A stretch of DNA of 64,000 nt from Lelliottia nimipressuralis (GCF_004402045.1 NZ_SOMG01000030.1:930001-994000), one strand, 5' to 3'. Shown: positions 9,979 to 20,327, counted from the stretch's first letter. Made by a program: numbers and translations. The notes: a model not told the origin generated them from the letters alone.

Positions 9979-10844
9979 CTGGCTTTACGCAAACCCGCCG
10001 CGTGATGGCGGTTTTGCAGCATCACCAGACGCTCCATGTAAGCGATATCTTTCGGCTCCAGGCAGAAAGCAGCATCAACCCAGTCTTCCGTGATGTCCAT
10101 CAGTTCACTGCGAGGCAATTGCAGTACGCGCGTACGGGCGCGCAGCATCGCCCTTACGCCATTCAGTTTTGGCTGCAGCGTATCGATGAAGGTCCTGGTG
10201 GAGACATAGCTTTGTCCGGGCTCAAACAGGACATCCACCAGCCCGTGCTGTTCGTACCATTCAGCCGTATGGGATTCTCCCTTGTAGATGAGTTCCTCCG
10301 CCAGTTTCATGCCTGAGCGGCGTGCCACCAGAGAATATCCTCCCATGCCCGGGAAAAGATTGAAGGCTATCTCCGGGAAACCTAAACGCGCATCGCGCTG
10401 ACCCAGAACGAAATGGTGCGCCAGCGCGGCCTCAAACCCGCCACCTAACGCACTGCCTTCGACCATTGCCAGAGAGATGGCCCCCGTATCAAACCCCCGG
10501 GATGCCGCGTGGACGCAATCAACGCAAGCGCGCGCGTACGCCCGCAGCGCTTCCCGACGTCCGTTCTGAATGCACTCGACGAAGAACTGTAAATCCCCGC
10601 CCACGTTGTACATCTCAGGAACCAGCGATCCGGTAACCCAAAAATCAACCGCATAACCAGACTGGCGAACCAGCCATGAAAAGTTCATGATCTCCTCGAT
10701 TAACGCATGGTTGAAGCAAGGACGTGGCTGAGCCCGCAGCATCATCCAGACTGTGCGTCGCTCCGCCTCATAGTACCCTGACAGCTGTGTGAACCGTTCA
10801 GTATCGGTAAACAGTGTGCAGGTTGGCTGATTGATAACGGTCAT
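9975..10844 (-). CDS. rpfF: RpfF-type DSF synthase (crotonase family)
   Basis: 289 aa of the enoyl-CoA hydratase/isomerase superfamily, the same length as Xanthomonas RpfF. RpfF acts on acyl-carrier-protein substrates as a dehydratase and thioesterase to release cis-2-unsaturated fatty acids (DSF/BDSF). The two catalytic glutamates are present: Glu138 in [11 protein letters not shown] and Glu158 in [16 protein letters not shown], matching Glu141 and Glu161 of the Xanthomonas enzyme. The oxyanion-loop glycines (EGSALGGG) are intact. A clear AAGAGGAAA precedes the ATG. It lies tail to tail with the rpfR-like gene, the known pairing in Burkholderia and Cronobacter. E. coli lacks it at this site. 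Ordinary enoyl-CoA hydratase is the alternative, but length, motifs and neighbour favour RpfF. Confidence 0.9.
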   Translation of the reverse strand: MTVINQPTCTLFTDTERFTQLSGYYEAERRTVWMMLRAQPRPCFNHALIEEIMNFSWLVRQSGYAVDFWVTGSLVPEMYNVGGDLQFFVECIQNGRREALRAYARACVDCVHAASRGFDTGAISLAMVEGSALGGGFEAALAHHFVLGQRDARLGFPEIAFNLFPGMGGYSLVARRSGMKLAEELIYKGESHTAEWYEQHGLVDVLFEPGQSYVSTRTFIDTLQPKLNGVRAMLRARTRVLQLPRSELMDITEDWVDAAFCLEPKDIAYMERLVMLQNRHHAAGLRKAS

Positions 10845-11038
10845 AGTCTATTTCCTCTTATAAAAAAGCGCGTTGCGCGCAGTTTTAGACTAATCCACTC
10901 AATAAGCCCGCTATATGAGGGGGAATAAATTTATCACTTCCGTTTATGTAATTTAGTAATTGCATTTTTTCCCTTCTCTTTTGATCCTAATTTCTGCATC
11001 ATTGAAAATATTAACTTTTCACGCCTGGGGGTGAGAAT

Positions 11039-11221
11039 ATGTCGACTATTGATGCACAAGCTGTAGCACAACGTATTGATACCGTGCTGGATATCCTGGT
11101 GGCGGGCGATTATCACTCTGCTATCCGTAATCTCGAGATCCTGAAGTCTGAACTTCTTGCTCAGAATGGCACTGATATGGCACCCGAAAACAGACAACCA
11201 AAAGCGCCGTGGGAAGTTTAA
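11039..11221 (+). CDS. yciZ: YciZ family small protein (UPF0509)
   Basis: 60 aa, acidic and helical, with the conserved core [18 protein letters not shown] and the C-terminal PKAPWEV shared with E. coli YciZ (57 aa). Function unknown. A strong GGGGGTGAG lies just before the start. It sits 43 bases before yciT on the same strand, as in E. coli, and the two may share a transcript. Confidence 0.88.
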   Translation: MSTIDAQAVAQRIDTVLDILVAGDYHSAIRNLEILKSELLAQNGTDMAPENRQPKAPWEV

Positions 11222-11264
11222 CCCCACCGTCTCCGACCTCGTTTCGCTTTATTAAATGGATGCT

Positions 11265-12017
11265 ATGAATTCCCGACAACAACTCATTTTGCAGATGGTC
11301 ATCGACCAGGGACGCGTAAGCGTAGTCGAGCTTGCTAAAACGACCGGCGTGTCTGAAGTCACAATCCGTCAGGATCTTAATCTGCTGGAAAAACAGAGCT
11401 ACCTGCGTCGCGCACACGGATATGCTGTCCCGCTGGACAGCGATGACGTTGAGACGCGTATGATGAATAACTACGCGCTCAAACGTGAACTGGCGGAATT
11501 TGCCGCCTCTTTAGTGAACAATGGCGAGACGGTCTTTATTGAAAACGGCAGCAGTAATGCCCTTCTGGCGCGGACGCTTGCCGATCAAAAAGACATTACC
11601 ATCATCACTGTCAGTAGCTATATTGCGCATTTGCTCAAAGAGACGCGCTGCGAGGTCATTCTTCTGGGCGGTATTTACCAGAAAAAAAGTGAAAGCATGG
11701 TAGGCCCGCTGACCCGCCAGTATGTACAGCAGGTTCATTTCAGTAAGGCCTTTATCGGGATTGACGGCTGGCAGCCTGAGACGGGGTTCACCGGCCGGGA
11801 TATGATGCGATCTGACGTCGTGAATGCCGTACTGGAAAAAGAGTGTGAAGCCATTGTGCTCACCGATAGCTCTAAATTCGGCGCTGTTCATCCTTACACG
11901 ATGGGGCCCGTCTCTCGCTTTAACCGCGTTATTACCGACGAACGTTTAAGCGAAGAGCACCGTAATAAACTGGAAGATGACGGTCTCATCGTCAATATTA
12001 TTAAAACGACCGCCTGA
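11265..12017 (+). CDS. yciT: DeoR-family transcriptional regulator YciT
   Basis: 250 aa from the ATG at 11265 ([11 protein letters not shown]), the start that matches E. coli; an in-frame ATG at 11256 would add three residues. The N-terminus has a DeoR-type winged helix (about 5-57; [19 protein letters not shown]). The rest is a DeoR sensor domain related to sugar-phosphate isomerases, with ENGSSN and [11 protein letters not shown]. In E. coli it has been reported to influence the osmotic response. The effector is unknown. It precedes osmB. Confidence 0.92.
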   Translation: MNSRQQLILQMVIDQGRVSVVELAKTTGVSEVTIRQDLNLLEKQSYLRRAHGYAVPLDSDDVETRMMNNYALKRELAEFAASLVNNGETVFIENGSSNALLARTLADQKDITIITVSSYIAHLLKETRCEVILLGGIYQKKSESMVGPLTRQYVQQVHFSKAFIGIDGWQPETGFTGRDMMRSDVVNAVLEKECEAIVLTDSSKFGAVHPYTMGPVSRFNRVITDERLSEEHRNKLEDDGLIVNIIKTTA

Positions 12018-12227
12018 GCCCTCTCCGCGCCCGAATTTCGGGCGCACACGCCCTTCTTTCTCTGAGATGATTCCTGGTACTTATTTAAGAGTTTTTACCT
12101 GTTTAACCCGCCCTAAAGTCGTAAAATTAATGTTAGCGATATAACAGGAAGTGACTATCACCTGCGTGATTACGTAACGCCTGCGCGACCAGCTTTCACG
12201 GAGAACAGAATTAAGTATTCGATTCGT

Positions 12228-12234
12228 CTATACT
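12228..12234 (+). promoter_or_regulatory. osmB promoter -10 element, sigmaS-like
   Basis: CTATACT at 12228-12234 matches the extended -10 preferred by sigmaS and lies about 47 bases before the osmB ATG. E. coli osmB is induced by osmotic stress and stationary phase and by RcsB. The sequence just upstream (TTAAGTATTCGATTCG) is where an RcsB site would be expected, but I cannot assign it. Confidence 0.5.
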
Positions 12235-12280
12235 TAACGTGTACATCTTTCCGTGAATCGATAATTCAGGAGAAAGTATT

Positions 12281-12499
12281 ATGACCTTAACCAGCAAAAA
12301 ATTAGCCGCCGCTGTTCTGGCAATCACTGTAGCAATGTCCCTGAGCGCATGCTCTAACTGGTCTAAACGTGACCGTAACACCGCGATTGGTGCCGGTGCC
12401 GGTGCTCTCGGTGGTGCAGTATTAACGGATGGTAGTACGCTGGGTACATTAGGTGGCGCTGCTGTCGGTGGTATTATCGGTCACCAGGTTGGCAAATAA
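12281..12499 (+). CDS. osmB: Osmotically inducible lipoprotein OsmB
   Basis: 72 aa, the same size as E. coli OsmB. A lipoprotein signal ends in LSAC, with Cys24 as the lipidated residue. The mature part is a glycine-zipper segment (GAGAGALGGAVLTDG..GTLGGAAVGGIIG). CAGGAG lies 8 bases before the ATG. It is an outer-membrane lipoprotein of stress and stationary phase whose molecular role is not settled. Confidence 0.96.
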   Translation: MTLTSKKLAAAVLAITVAMSLSACSNWSKRDRNTAIGAGAGALGGAVLTDGSTLGTLGGAAVGGIIGHQVGK

Positions 12500-12573
12500 T
12501 TATTCTATAAGCCTTCCGCGGTATTGAAATATTTGAACGCATTTCAGGTCTGACATACGCACGTATATAACAC

Positions 12574-12603
12574 GAGCCACGGCATTTGCCGTGGCTCATT
12601 TAT
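12574..12603. terminator. Terminator between convergent osmB and yciH
   Basis: An 11-bp stem GAGCCACGGCA / TGCCGTGGCTC is followed by ATTTATTTTA on the plus strand. It lies between the two convergent genes and mainly serves osmB. Confidence 0.75.
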
Positions 12604-12604
12604 T

Positions 12605-12931
12605 TTAGCCGCCCGCCAGTTTGACTTTCATGCCTTTGGCTTCCAGCAGAGATTTTATTAAATCGCGTTTATCACCCTGGATTTCGATAATGCCGTCTTT
12701 CACAGCACCGCCGCAGCCACATTTCTTTTTCAACTCGGCCGCCAGCTTTGTCAGCTCCGCATCATCCAGGTCAATTCCGGAGATAAGGCAAACCCCTTTC
12801 CCTTTTCGACCACTGGTCTGACGCTGGATCCGAACGATGCCGTCTCCCTTCGGACGCTCTACTTTCGCCTTCGGTTCGTCTATACGCCCGCTATCGGTTG
12901 AGTAGACCAGGCGACTGTTGGAATCGGTCAT
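12605..12931 (-). CDS. yciH: YciH, SUI1/eIF1-like translation factor
   Basis: 108 aa with a C-terminal SUI1 fold (about 30-108) including GKGVCLISGIDLDDAELTKL and CGCGGAVKDGIIEIQGDKRD. It is the bacterial relative of eIF1; in E. coli it has been linked to start-site fidelity and to translation under stress, but it is not essential. Its ATG overlaps the pyrF stop by one base (TAATG), so the two genes are translationally coupled. Confidence 0.94.
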   Translation of the reverse strand: MTDSNSRLVYSTDSGRIDEPKAKVERPKGDGIVRIQRQTSGRKGKGVCLISGIDLDDAELTKLAAELKKKCGCGGAVKDGIIEIQGDKRDLIKSLLEAKGMKVKLAGG

Positions 12932-13671
12932 TATGATGCCCCCTTTTTCAGCGACGCGTTGATAGCCTTAAGCGTCTCTGCCGGGTTGGCAGACTGCGTC
13001 ACCGGACGCCCAATGACCATGTAGTCAACGCCAGCAGCTAGCGCCTGCTCAGGCGTCATAATACGGCGCTGATCGCCGACTTCACTGCCTGCAGGACGGA
13101 TCCCCGGGGTGACCAGTTTAAAATCCTGACCCAGCACTGATTTGAAACGTACCGCTTCCTGCGCGGAGCAGACGACGCCATCAAGACCGCAATGCTGCGT
13201 CAGACGCGCGAGACGCTCGGCATGCTCTGCAGGTGACAACGTCACGCCGAGGTCACGTAAATCGTTTTCATCCATACTGGTCAACACGGTGACCGCAATC
13301 AGCAGTGGCGCATCTTTGCCAAACGGCAGGAGCGCTTCACGGGCAGCCGTCATCATTCTCGCCCCACCCGACGCATGGACGTTGACCATCCATACGCCCA
13401 GCTCTGCGGCGGCTGCAACAGCATGCGCCGTGGTATTCGGGATATCATGGAATTTGAGGTCGAGGAAAACGTCAAAGCCGCGCTGTTGCAGATCGCGAAC
13501 GATTTGCGGTCCAAACAGCGTGAACATCTCTTTGCCAACTTTCAGACGGCAATCGCGAGGGTCGATACCGTCGACAAACGCCAGTGCAGCGTCACGCTTA
13601 TTGTAATCAAGCGCAACAACAACAGGAGAATCCGTAACTATGCGGGAAGTGGAGGATGTAACAGACGTCAT
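12931..13671 (-). CDS. pyrF: Orotidine 5'-phosphate decarboxylase
   Basis: 246 aa from the ATG at 13671 ([22 protein letters not shown]). The open frame runs 107 codons further upstream, but that part has no family similarity. The enzyme decarboxylates OMP to UMP, the last step of pyrimidine synthesis. The active-site segment [10 protein letters not shown] and the phosphate-binding ends VTPGIRP and [10 protein letters not shown] are intact. It is upstream of and coupled to yciH, as in E. coli. Confidence 0.97.
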   Translation of the reverse strand: MTSVTSSTSRIVTDSPVVVALDYNKRDAALAFVDGIDPRDCRLKVGKEMFTLFGPQIVRDLQQRGFDVFLDLKFHDIPNTTAHAVAAAAELGVWMVNVHASGGARMMTAAREALLPFGKDAPLLIAVTVLTSMDENDLRDLGVTLSPAEHAERLARLTQHCGLDGVVCSAQEAVRFKSVLGQDFKLVTPGIRPAGSEVGDQRRIMTPEQALAAGVDYMVIGRPVTQSANPAETLKAINASLKKGAS

Positions 13672-13855
13672 GACCAGCCCTTTTCGTCTATGGGCGCGCA
13701 GCGGCGCGGAACAGATAAACGGCGAGCATTCTACCTGCCGCCGCCGTAAATTGACAGAATCCATTTGCTCTCCTGCCAGACAGGCAAACCGCACGGCGCC
13801 AGAAGGTGTTTGAAAGGACAAGTATGTTGTAACTAAAATGAGGTGTTTTAAAAAA

Positions 13856-15025
13856 TTACTGCCCGTCGAGGCCGCGAATTGGCTTAATGGTGGACCATGC
13901 CCGGCATGAAGGGCAATGCCAGTACAGCGTATAAGCGGTAAAACCACACTTCTGGCAGCGATAGCGCGGTTTACTGCGCACCTGCTCGCCAACCATGTCG
14001 CGCAGCACCATCAGGCTCTCTTTGGCGCGCCCTTCTTCAGCGTCGTTCAGATGGTAATCCATCAGCTTATGGAATACCCGCATGGTCGGATGGCGTTGCA
14101 GTTGCCGGGTAATATAAACCTGCGCGGTGTCGCTCCCCTCATACTGCTCAACCACGTCTGAGAGCATCAGTTCAGCGGTCGCACCGGAATTCTCTTCCAC
14201 ACAACGACGCAGGAATGCCACCCACTCTTCCTGCTTGCCCAGCTGCTGGTAGCAGGTTTGCAGCATTTCCAGCGTTTCACTGACCAGCTCTTTGTCCTGG
14301 TCGATAACCCGCAGCAGGCTTTCAACGGCTTTGGCATAATCACCATTCGCCATAAAGACACGCCCCATCATGATGGAGATACGCGCGCTGTTGCGATCCG
14401 CGGCGGCGCCTTTCTTCAGCAACGCCATGGCTTTGTCCATGTCGTCATTGCCCATCTGCTGAAGGGCAAGCTCACAGTAGAAATGGGCTATTTCAACGCG
14501 CTGCTTATCTTTACCCAGCTTCACCAGTCGTTCAGCCGTATCAATGGCTTTCTGCCAGTCGCTGGTGGCCTGATAAATCTGCAGCAATTGCTGCAACGCG
14601 CCTATACGGAAATCCGTTTCATCCACGAGTTGCGAGAACATATCTTCAGCGCGATCGTACAGTCCCGCGGCCATGTAATCGCGCCCCAGTTGCTGCACCG
14701 CAAGGAGACGCTGATCGTAGGTCAGCGAAGCGCTTTCCATCAGGGTCTGATGGATACGGATGGCGCGATCGACCTCACCGCGCGAGCGGAACAGGTTGCC
14801 CAGGGTGAGATGCGCTTCAACGGTCCCTGTATCCTCTTTCAGCATGTCGAGGAACAGATCTACCGCTTTGTCCTGCTGATTACTCAGGAGGAAGTTCACA
14901 CCCGCAACGTAGTCGCGGGAGAGACGATTGGCCTCATCCTGTTTTGTTTGTTGCGCACTTCTGCGGCCCATATACCAGCCATAGGCTGCGGCGACAGGCA
15001 AAAGCAGAAACAACAACTCCAGCAT
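13856..15025 (-). CDS. lapB: Lipopolysaccharide assembly protein LapB
   Basis: 389 aa with one N-terminal membrane anchor (about 1-20), then a string of TPR repeats facing the cytoplasm, and a C-terminal rubredoxin-type metal site with Cys357, Cys360, Cys371 and Cys374. LapB presents LpxC to the FtsH protease and so balances lipid A against phospholipid synthesis. It follows lapA with a 6-base gap, the conserved operon. Confidence 0.97.
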   Translation of the reverse strand: MLELLFLLLPVAAAYGWYMGRRSAQQTKQDEANRLSRDYVAGVNFLLSNQQDKAVDLFLDMLKEDTGTVEAHLTLGNLFRSRGEVDRAIRIHQTLMESASLTYDQRLLAVQQLGRDYMAAGLYDRAEDMFSQLVDETDFRIGALQQLLQIYQATSDWQKAIDTAERLVKLGKDKQRVEIAHFYCELALQQMGNDDMDKAMALLKKGAAADRNSARISIMMGRVFMANGDYAKAVESLLRVIDQDKELVSETLEMLQTCYQQLGKQEEWVAFLRRCVEENSGATAELMLSDVVEQYEGSDTAQVYITRQLQRHPTMRVFHKLMDYHLNDAEEGRAKESLMVLRDMVGEQVRSKPRYRCQKCGFTAYTLYWHCPSCRAWSTIKPIRGLDGQ

Positions 15026-15031
15026 AGTCGA

Positions 15032-15340
15032 TTATTCCTTCACGACCGGCACACCAGAGCTCTCCGGAATGTCGGACGCAGGCGCAATGTTATTTTCAAG
15101 TCGTTTGATTTTACGTTCAGCGCGCGCAAGAGAAACACGGACTTTCAACCAGAACAGACCGCAAACCAGCCAGCCAATGGCAAAGCCAGCAGCAAATAAG
15201 ACCGCAAGCAGGCTCGACACGCGATACTCGCCCTGGGCCAGCAGATAGTTAAACGTCACCTGTTGATCGTTCTGTGCACCCAATGTGACTGAAATGACAA
15301 AAATCGCCAATACCAGTAAGAAAATGAGTAAATATTTCAC
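15032..15340 (-). CDS. lapA: Lipopolysaccharide assembly protein LapA
   Basis: 102 aa from a GTG at 15340 preceded by GGGAAG, which gives exactly the E. coli length and N-terminus (KYLLIFLLVLAIFVISV). A further in-frame ATG at 15364 would add eight residues without similarity. Two membrane helices (about 1-22 and 42-64) are followed by a cytoplasmic helical tail with RAERKIKRLEN. It works with LapB in LpxC turnover. Confidence 0.95.
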   Translation of the reverse strand: MKYLLIFLLVLAIFVISVTLGAQNDQQVTFNYLLAQGEYRVSSLLAVLFAAGFAIGWLVCGLFWLKVRVSLARAERKIKRLENNIAPASDIPESSGVPVVKE

Positions 15341-15488
15341 ATTACTTCCCGTTATGTGGTTCAAGCGAATAAAGTGTGTTCAACTCACCGCAATCAGTCT
15401 TATAAACTACCATTTTAGTGACGGGCGCGAAACGGAAAAAGTAACGCGCCAGCCATGGATTTATGGGCAAAATATGCAATATCAACCG

Positions 15489-16256
15489 TCAGACGTCGCT
15501 TTGCTCCCTTTCGGCTATTTCTTCTTTCTCTTCTGGCGGTGGCGTTAGCGGACCGCAGAATCGTTCAGCAAGCCAGGTCGCCAGCGTGACCAGCAGCCAT
15601 GAGATCAGCGTAGCGACGACGAGATCCCGAGGCCAGTGCATTCCCAGTAATAAGCGACTGCCCATTACCCCCGTAGCCCAGACCAGTAAAATCGCGATAG
15701 TGACCGTCCGACGTCTTGGCCAAAGCAGCCCAACCCCCAGTAACGCCCAGCTGGCCGCAAACATGGTATGACCGGAAGGGAACGCGAACCCCGTCTCTTT
15801 TTGCCAGTGCTTACGTAAAAATTTCGGGATATCCTGCTGTTCCGAAAGCTGTTCTTTCACCAGCGCACCGCGATCTTTACGCTTTAAATTGTAGAACTCA
15901 TCCACCGGAACATGATGCGTTTTTTCCAGCCAGACGACAAAAGGACGTGGCTCCTGAACGCGATCTTTAACCCAGGACTTTACACCCTGACCAATAACAA
16001 TGGCAGCACCGAGGATCGCAAAAAGCATCAGCGCCGCGCGCAGACGAAAGCGCAGGCACCACAGGAACCAGGCGCAGAGGAGTACGTGGGTTATGATCCC
16101 CCACGGCTGGGTAACCGTTTCCGTTATCCAGTATAATGTTTTCAGCCACGTGGCGTTCTGCCCGGGCTGCCACATCCAGCCTGAGACCCATACGGCCAGA
16201 GGCATAATCAGTAAAATGGCTGCACCTGCTGCCGTACGTCTGGCAATTGAAAGCAT
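15489..16256 (-). CDS. pgpB: Phosphatidylglycerophosphatase B / undecaprenyl-diphosphatase
   Basis: 255 aa from the ATG at 16256, chosen because GGAGAAG lies just before it and the protein then begins MLSIARRTAAG as in E. coli. It is a six-helix inner-membrane PAP2 phosphatase with the three signature blocks: a basic segment ending EPRPF, FPSGHT, and SRLLLGMHWPRD. It dephosphorylates PGP and undecaprenyl diphosphate, linking phospholipid and wall synthesis. It is divergent from ribA. Confidence 0.95.
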   Translation of the reverse strand: MLSIARRTAAGAAILLIMPLAVWVSGWMWQPGQNATWLKTLYWITETVTQPWGIITHVLLCAWFLWCLRFRLRAALMLFAILGAAIVIGQGVKSWVKDRVQEPRPFVVWLEKTHHVPVDEFYNLKRKDRGALVKEQLSEQQDIPKFLRKHWQKETGFAFPSGHTMFAASWALLGVGLLWPRRRTVTIAILLVWATGVMGSRLLLGMHWPRDLVVATLISWLLVTLATWLAERFCGPLTPPPEEKEEIAEREQSDV

Positions 16257-16453
16257 GTCTTCTCCTTTTTTGCTAAGCGCCACAATCATAACTGAAATTT
16301 ACTCACCGGGTGGATATGTCGGATCGTGCGTTTAACGTTTATATAGCATGGTGCCCATTAGGCGAACGTGCTGAGCTTGTGGCAAAATGAACTGATACAG
16401 AAAGCAAAACAGGGCAAAGACACGGAACGTGTCAGCCTACTCTGGAGAATCAC

Positions 16454-17044
16454 ATGCAGCTTAAACGTGTGGCAGAAGCCAAACTGCCAACCCCATGGGG
16501 CGATTTCCTGATGGTCGGATTTGAAGAACTGGCAACCGGACAGGATCATGTCGCCCTGGTGTATGGCAACATTTCAGGGCAGACGCCGGTGCTGTCCCGC
16601 GTACATTCAGAGTGTCTTACCGGCGATGCGTTGTTCAGCCTGCGCTGTGATTGCGGTTTCCAGCTGGAAGCGGCCCTTTCTCATATTGCTGAAGAAGGTC
16701 GCGGCGTGCTGCTTTATCACCGTCAGGAAGGCCGAAACATTGGTCTGTTGAATAAAATCCGCGCTTACGCGCTTCAGGACCAGGGCTACGATACGGTCGA
16801 AGCGAACCATCAACTCGGCTTTGCCGCTGACGAACGGGACTTCACCCTGTGTGCCGATATGTTCAAGCTGCTTGGCGTGGATGAAGTTCGCCTGCTGACC
16901 AATAACCCAAAAAAAGTGGAGATCCTGACCGAAGCCGGGATCAATATCGTTGAGCGTGTCCCGCTGATTGTCGGCCGTAACCCGAAAAACGCCCACTATT
17001 TAGATACCAAAGCTGCCAAAATGGGCCATCTCCTGAACGAGTAA
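16454..17044 (+). CDS. ribA: GTP cyclohydrolase II
   Basis: 196 aa, the same length as the E. coli enzyme, which opens GTP in the first step of riboflavin synthesis. The zinc ligands Cys54, Cys65 and Cys67 ([17 protein letters not shown]) and the catalytic [10 protein letters not shown] are intact. No FMN riboswitch is seen upstream. Confidence 0.98.
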   Translation: MQLKRVAEAKLPTPWGDFLMVGFEELATGQDHVALVYGNISGQTPVLSRVHSECLTGDALFSLRCDCGFQLEAALSHIAEEGRGVLLYHRQEGRNIGLLNKIRAYALQDQGYDTVEANHQLGFAADERDFTLCADMFKLLGVDEVRLLTNNPKKVEILTEAGINIVERVPLIVGRNPKNAHYLDTKAAKMGHLLNE

Positions 17045-17049
17045 ACGTA

Positions 17050-17080
17050 AAAAGCCCGGCATGAGTGCCGGGCTCTTTCA
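17050..17080. terminator. Bidirectional terminator between ribA and acnA
   Basis: A 9-bp stem AGCCCGGCA / TGCCGGGCT lies between the convergent genes. It is followed by TTTTTA on the acnA side and by CTTTC on the ribA side. Confidence 0.85.
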
Positions 17081-19756
17081 TCAATCCAGCATCTTACGAA
17101 TCACGTAATGTAAAATGCCGTCGTTCTGGTAATAGGTCAGCTCGGTTGCCGTATCAATACGACACCGGCATTCCAGCACCTCTGTCTTCCCGTCAGCTCG
17201 CGTTAACTTCACCGGCACCGTCTTACCCGGCTTCAGGTTTTGCAGACTGCTGATATCAATCTGCTCTTCCCCGGTCAGGCCCAGCGTTTTGCGCGTCACT
17301 CCCTGTGGAAACTCAAGCGGCAGGATCCCCATACCGATCAGATTCGAGCGGTGAATACGTTCAAAGGATTCGGCGATAACCACGCGAACGCCAAGCAGAC
17401 GCGGGCCTTTCGCCGCCCAGTCACGGCTTGAGCCGGAACCGTACTCCTTCCCGGCAATCACCGCCAGCGGCGTTCCTTCTTGCTGATATTTAACGGCCGC
17501 ATCATAAATCGAAATAACTTCCGTACCCGGCAGATGGCGGGTCATGCCCCCTTCTACGCCCGGTACCATTTCGTTACGAATGCGGATGTTGGCAAACGTG
17601 CCGCGCATCATAATTTCATGGTTGCCACGTCGCGATCCGTAGGAGTTAAAATCACGGCGTTCCACCCCCCGGCTTTGCAAATAGCGTCCTGCCGGGCTAT
17701 CGGCTTTGATACTCCCCGCCGGAGAGATATGGTCAGTCGTGACAGAATCCCCCAGCATTGCCAGGATGCGCGCGCCGTGGATATCCTTAAGCGGTGCCGG
17801 CTCGGCCAGCATCTCATCAAAGAACGGCGAAAGACGAATATAGGTCGAGTCATCCTGCCAGTCATAGGTATCCGAAGCTGCGACGTTAATCGCTTTCCAT
17901 TCCGGGGTGCCTTCAAAAACTTCCGCATACTCTTTGCGGAACATTTCGGTCGAGACCTTTTCAACGGCTAACGCGATTTCACGCGATGACGGCCAGATAT
18001 CTTTCAGATAGACAGGGTCATTCTTGCGATCGTGGCCAATTGGATCGGTCACCAGGTTGATGTTCATGTTCCCTGCCAGGGCATAGGCCACCACCAGCGG
18101 CGGCGAGGCGAGCCAGTTGGTTTTTACCAGCGCATGTATGCGCCCTTCAAAGTTTCGGTTACCGGAAAGGACGGCGCCAACCGTCAGATCGCCCTGCTTA
18201 ATCGCCATTTCAATGGGCTCAGGCAGCGGACCGGAGTTACCGATACAGGTCGTACAGCCATAGCCCACGAGGTTAAAGCCCAGTTCGTCGAGGTACGGTG
18301 TCAACCTTGCCTGAGCAAGGTAATCCGACACCACTTTGGAGCCCGGCGCCAGCGAGGCCTTGACCCACGGCTGAGGTTTCAGCCCAAGCTCTACCGCTTT
18401 TTTAGCCAACAAACCGGCCGCCATTAACACACTGGGGTTCGAGGTGTTGGTACAGGAGGTAATGGCGGCAATAACAACCGCTCCATCCGGAAGCTGATAC
18501 TGATGACCGTTCAGAACATAGTCGATTGGGCGATGGTCTTTCTTCGCCACGTTCACTTCCAGCTCATTGCTGGCGGTAAACGCTTTCGGCACATCAGTCA
18601 GCGCAACCCGATCCTGGGGACGTTTAGGCCCGGCGAGGCTCGCCTCGACGCTGCCCATATCGAGTTCGAGCGTGCTGGTGAAGACCGGTTCGTCGCCCGG
18701 ATTTCGCCACATGCCCTGTGCTTTGGTGTACGCCTCCACCAGCGCCACCTGCTCTTCGCTGCGGCCACTAAGGCGCATATATTCCAGCGTGACATCATCG
18801 ATCGGGAAAAAGCCGCAGGTTGCACCATATTCCGGAGCCATATTGGCAATGGTGGCGCGGTCGGCCAGCGGCAGCGAATCCAGCCCGTCGCCGTAGAACT
18901 CAACAAATTTGCCCACTACACCATGCTTACGCAGCATTTGGGTGACGGTGAGCACCAGATCGGTTGCGGTAATGCCTTCAGACAGTTTGCCTGTCAGCTT
19001 GAAGCCCACCACATCAGGGATGAGCATGGAGACCGGCTGGCCGAGCATGGCGGCTTCCGCTTCAATACCGCCGACACCCCACCCCAGCACCCCCAGACCG
19101 TTGATCATGGTGGTATGGGAGTCCGTGCCCACCAGCGTGTCCGGATAAGCCACCCACTCCTTATCCTGCAATTCGCTCCAGACGGCTTTCCCCAGATATT
19201 CCAGGTTCACCTGGTGGCAAATACCGGTACCCGGCGGGACCACGCTAAACCGGCTGAACGCCTGCTGCCCCCACTTCAGAAATACGTAGCGCTCGTGGTT
19301 ACGTTCCATCTCCAGACGCACATTCTCACCAAAGGCGTCGTCATCACCGAAGTGGTCTACGGTGACGGAGTGGTCAATGACGAGGTCAACAGGGGAAAGA
19401 GGATTCACTTTTGCCGTATTCCCCCCGAGACGCTTAACGGCCTCGCGCATCGCGGCTAAATCAACCACGGCAGGAACGCCGGTAAAGTCCTGCATCAGGA
19501 CCCTTGCCGGGCGGTAGGCGATCTCTCTGTCGGCATGGGCATTCTCAAGCCACCCTGCCAGCGCCTGGATATCTTCAAGCGTGACGGAGTCACCGTCCTG
19601 CCAGCGCAAAAGGTTCTCCAGTAAAACTTTCAATGACTTGGGTAAACGCGAAATGTCCCCAAGCGTTCTGGCAGCCAGCGGCAGGCTGTAGTAATGCCAG
19701 GTTTTATTTTCTGCCTGTAATGTGTCCTTACTGGCTTCGCGTAGGGTTAACGACAT
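17081..19756 (-). CDS. acnA: Aconitate hydratase A
   Basis: 891 aa from the ATG at 19756, which has AAGGAGGAG in front and matches E. coli exactly. It isomerises citrate to isocitrate in the TCA cycle using a 4Fe-4S cluster. The cluster cysteines are in SCTNTSN and [12 protein letters not shown], and the C-terminal swivel domain carries [14 protein letters not shown]. AcnA is the stress and stationary-phase aconitase in E. coli. Confidence 0.98.
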   Translation of the reverse strand: MSLTLREASKDTLQAENKTWHYYSLPLAARTLGDISRLPKSLKVLLENLLRWQDGDSVTLEDIQALAGWLENAHADREIAYRPARVLMQDFTGVPAVVDLAAMREAVKRLGGNTAKVNPLSPVDLVIDHSVTVDHFGDDDAFGENVRLEMERNHERYVFLKWGQQAFSRFSVVPPGTGICHQVNLEYLGKAVWSELQDKEWVAYPDTLVGTDSHTTMINGLGVLGWGVGGIEAEAAMLGQPVSMLIPDVVGFKLTGKLSEGITATDLVLTVTQMLRKHGVVGKFVEFYGDGLDSLPLADRATIANMAPEYGATCGFFPIDDVTLEYMRLSGRSEEQVALVEAYTKAQGMWRNPGDEPVFTSTLELDMGSVEASLAGPKRPQDRVALTDVPKAFTASNELEVNVAKKDHRPIDYVLNGHQYQLPDGAVVIAAITSCTNTSNPSVLMAAGLLAKKAVELGLKPQPWVKASLAPGSKVVSDYLAQARLTPYLDELGFNLVGYGCTTCIGNSGPLPEPIEMAIKQGDLTVGAVLSGNRNFEGRIHALVKTNWLASPPLVVAYALAGNMNINLVTDPIGHDRKNDPVYLKDIWPSSREIALAVEKVSTEMFRKEYAEVFEGTPEWKAINVAASDTYDWQDDSTYIRLSPFFDEMLAEPAPLKDIHGARILAMLGDSVTTDHISPAGSIKADSPAGRYLQSRGVERRDFNSYGSRRGNHEIMMRGTFANIRIRNEMVPGVEGGMTRHLPGTEVISIYDAAVKYQQEGTPLAVIAGKEYGSGSSRDWAAKGPRLLGVRVVIAESFERIHRSNLIGMGILPLEFPQGVTRKTLGLTGEEQIDISSLQNLKPGKTVPVKLTRADGKTEVLECRCRIDTATELTYYQNDGILHYVIRKMLD

Positions 19757-19883
19757 AAGCTCCTCCTTAATCACAGAGATACCCTGACAATCATCAGGGC
19801 CGTAATTAAAGATAACACAAGGATGTCGTAACGTTTTGATAACAACCCAAATTGATAAATTTCAGATTGGTCCAGAGGGGAGA

Positions 19884-19912
19884 AACAAAAAACCCCGCCG
19901 TAGCGAGGTTTT
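19884..19912 (-). terminator. Terminator between ymiC and acnA (minus strand)
   Basis: On the minus strand AACCTCGC, loop TACG and GCGGGGTT are followed by TTTTTGTTTC. One stem pair is a G-T wobble. It sits directly after the ymiC stop and would separate the small-gene transcript from acnA. Confidence 0.75.
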
Positions 19913-19917
19913 ACAAT

Positions 19918-20016
19918 TTAGTGGAGGGCCAACCAGATGAGTTGACTCCAGAACAGAATCGACACGGTAAAAACGCCGATCCATGACCAGTATTTGTGAG
20001 ACGTCATGTTATTCAT
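19918..20016 (-). CDS. ymiC: Tiny membrane protein, YmiC-like
   Basis: 32 aa from the second of two adjacent ATGs (the first, at 20019, gives 33). The peptide MNNMTSHKYWSWIGVFTVSI continues into LFWSQLIWLALH, one membrane helix after a short polar head. It lies between acnA and yciX, where E. coli has the small gene ymiC. The Shine-Dalgarno is weak (GGTG), but a terminator follows at once and the tryptophan-rich helix is not a chance pattern. Function unknown. Confidence 0.6.
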   Translation of the reverse strand: MNNMTSHKYWSWIGVFTVSILFWSQLIWLALH

Positions 20017-20154
20017 CATAGGGACACCAGGCATTATTTATAAAAAGTTCCGAGGTTTGTCCTCAGTGCTATATTGCTGATGTGTATTTATTAAAGAGTA
20101 CAAAAGTGCAGAGTCTTTATTCAGACTATTTGCATCATTACGCAATAAACTAAA

Positions 20155-20325
20155 TTATTGTTTTTTAGGTTCGTCTTCTGCGAACACATCAATAAACGCT
20201 TGCTGTTGCGGCGTCAGTTTCCAGGACGCAGGCACAACCGTCGCAGGTGCTTTACGCCCTCTGTGGCCGTTGTCACGATGTTGACACATCTGTTTTACCG
20301 TTGCTGTACGAACCGTCACTGCCAT
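20155..20325 (-). CDS. yciX: YciX small protein
   Basis: 56 aa from the ATG at 20325 (MAVTVRTATVKQMCQHRDNG). It is basic in the middle (GHRGRKAPAT) and ends in a conserved LTPQQQAFIDVF helix with an acidic tail. It starts 2 bases after the ymiA stop, with the GGGG at the end of ymiA as its ribosome binding site, so it is translationally linked to ymiA. It corresponds by position to E. coli yciX. Function unknown. Confidence 0.7.
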   Translation of the reverse strand: MAVTVRTATVKQMCQHRDNGHRGRKAPATVVPASWKLTPQQQAFIDVFAEDEPKKQ

Positions 20326-20327
20326 AT

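Noticed and set aside
9975-10844. Calling the crotonase gene a plain enoyl-CoA hydratase
   Set aside because: Length, both catalytic glutamates in the RpfF context, and the neighbouring RpfR-like gene fit DSF synthase better.
10934-11227. 97-aa minus-strand frame over yciZ
   Set aside because: Shadow of yciZ and its upstream region; yciZ has the strong ribosome site and known relatives.
12931-13992. Long open frame adding about 107 residues before pyrF
   Set aside because: The extra N-terminus has no family similarity and covers the upstream region; the conserved start is at 13671.
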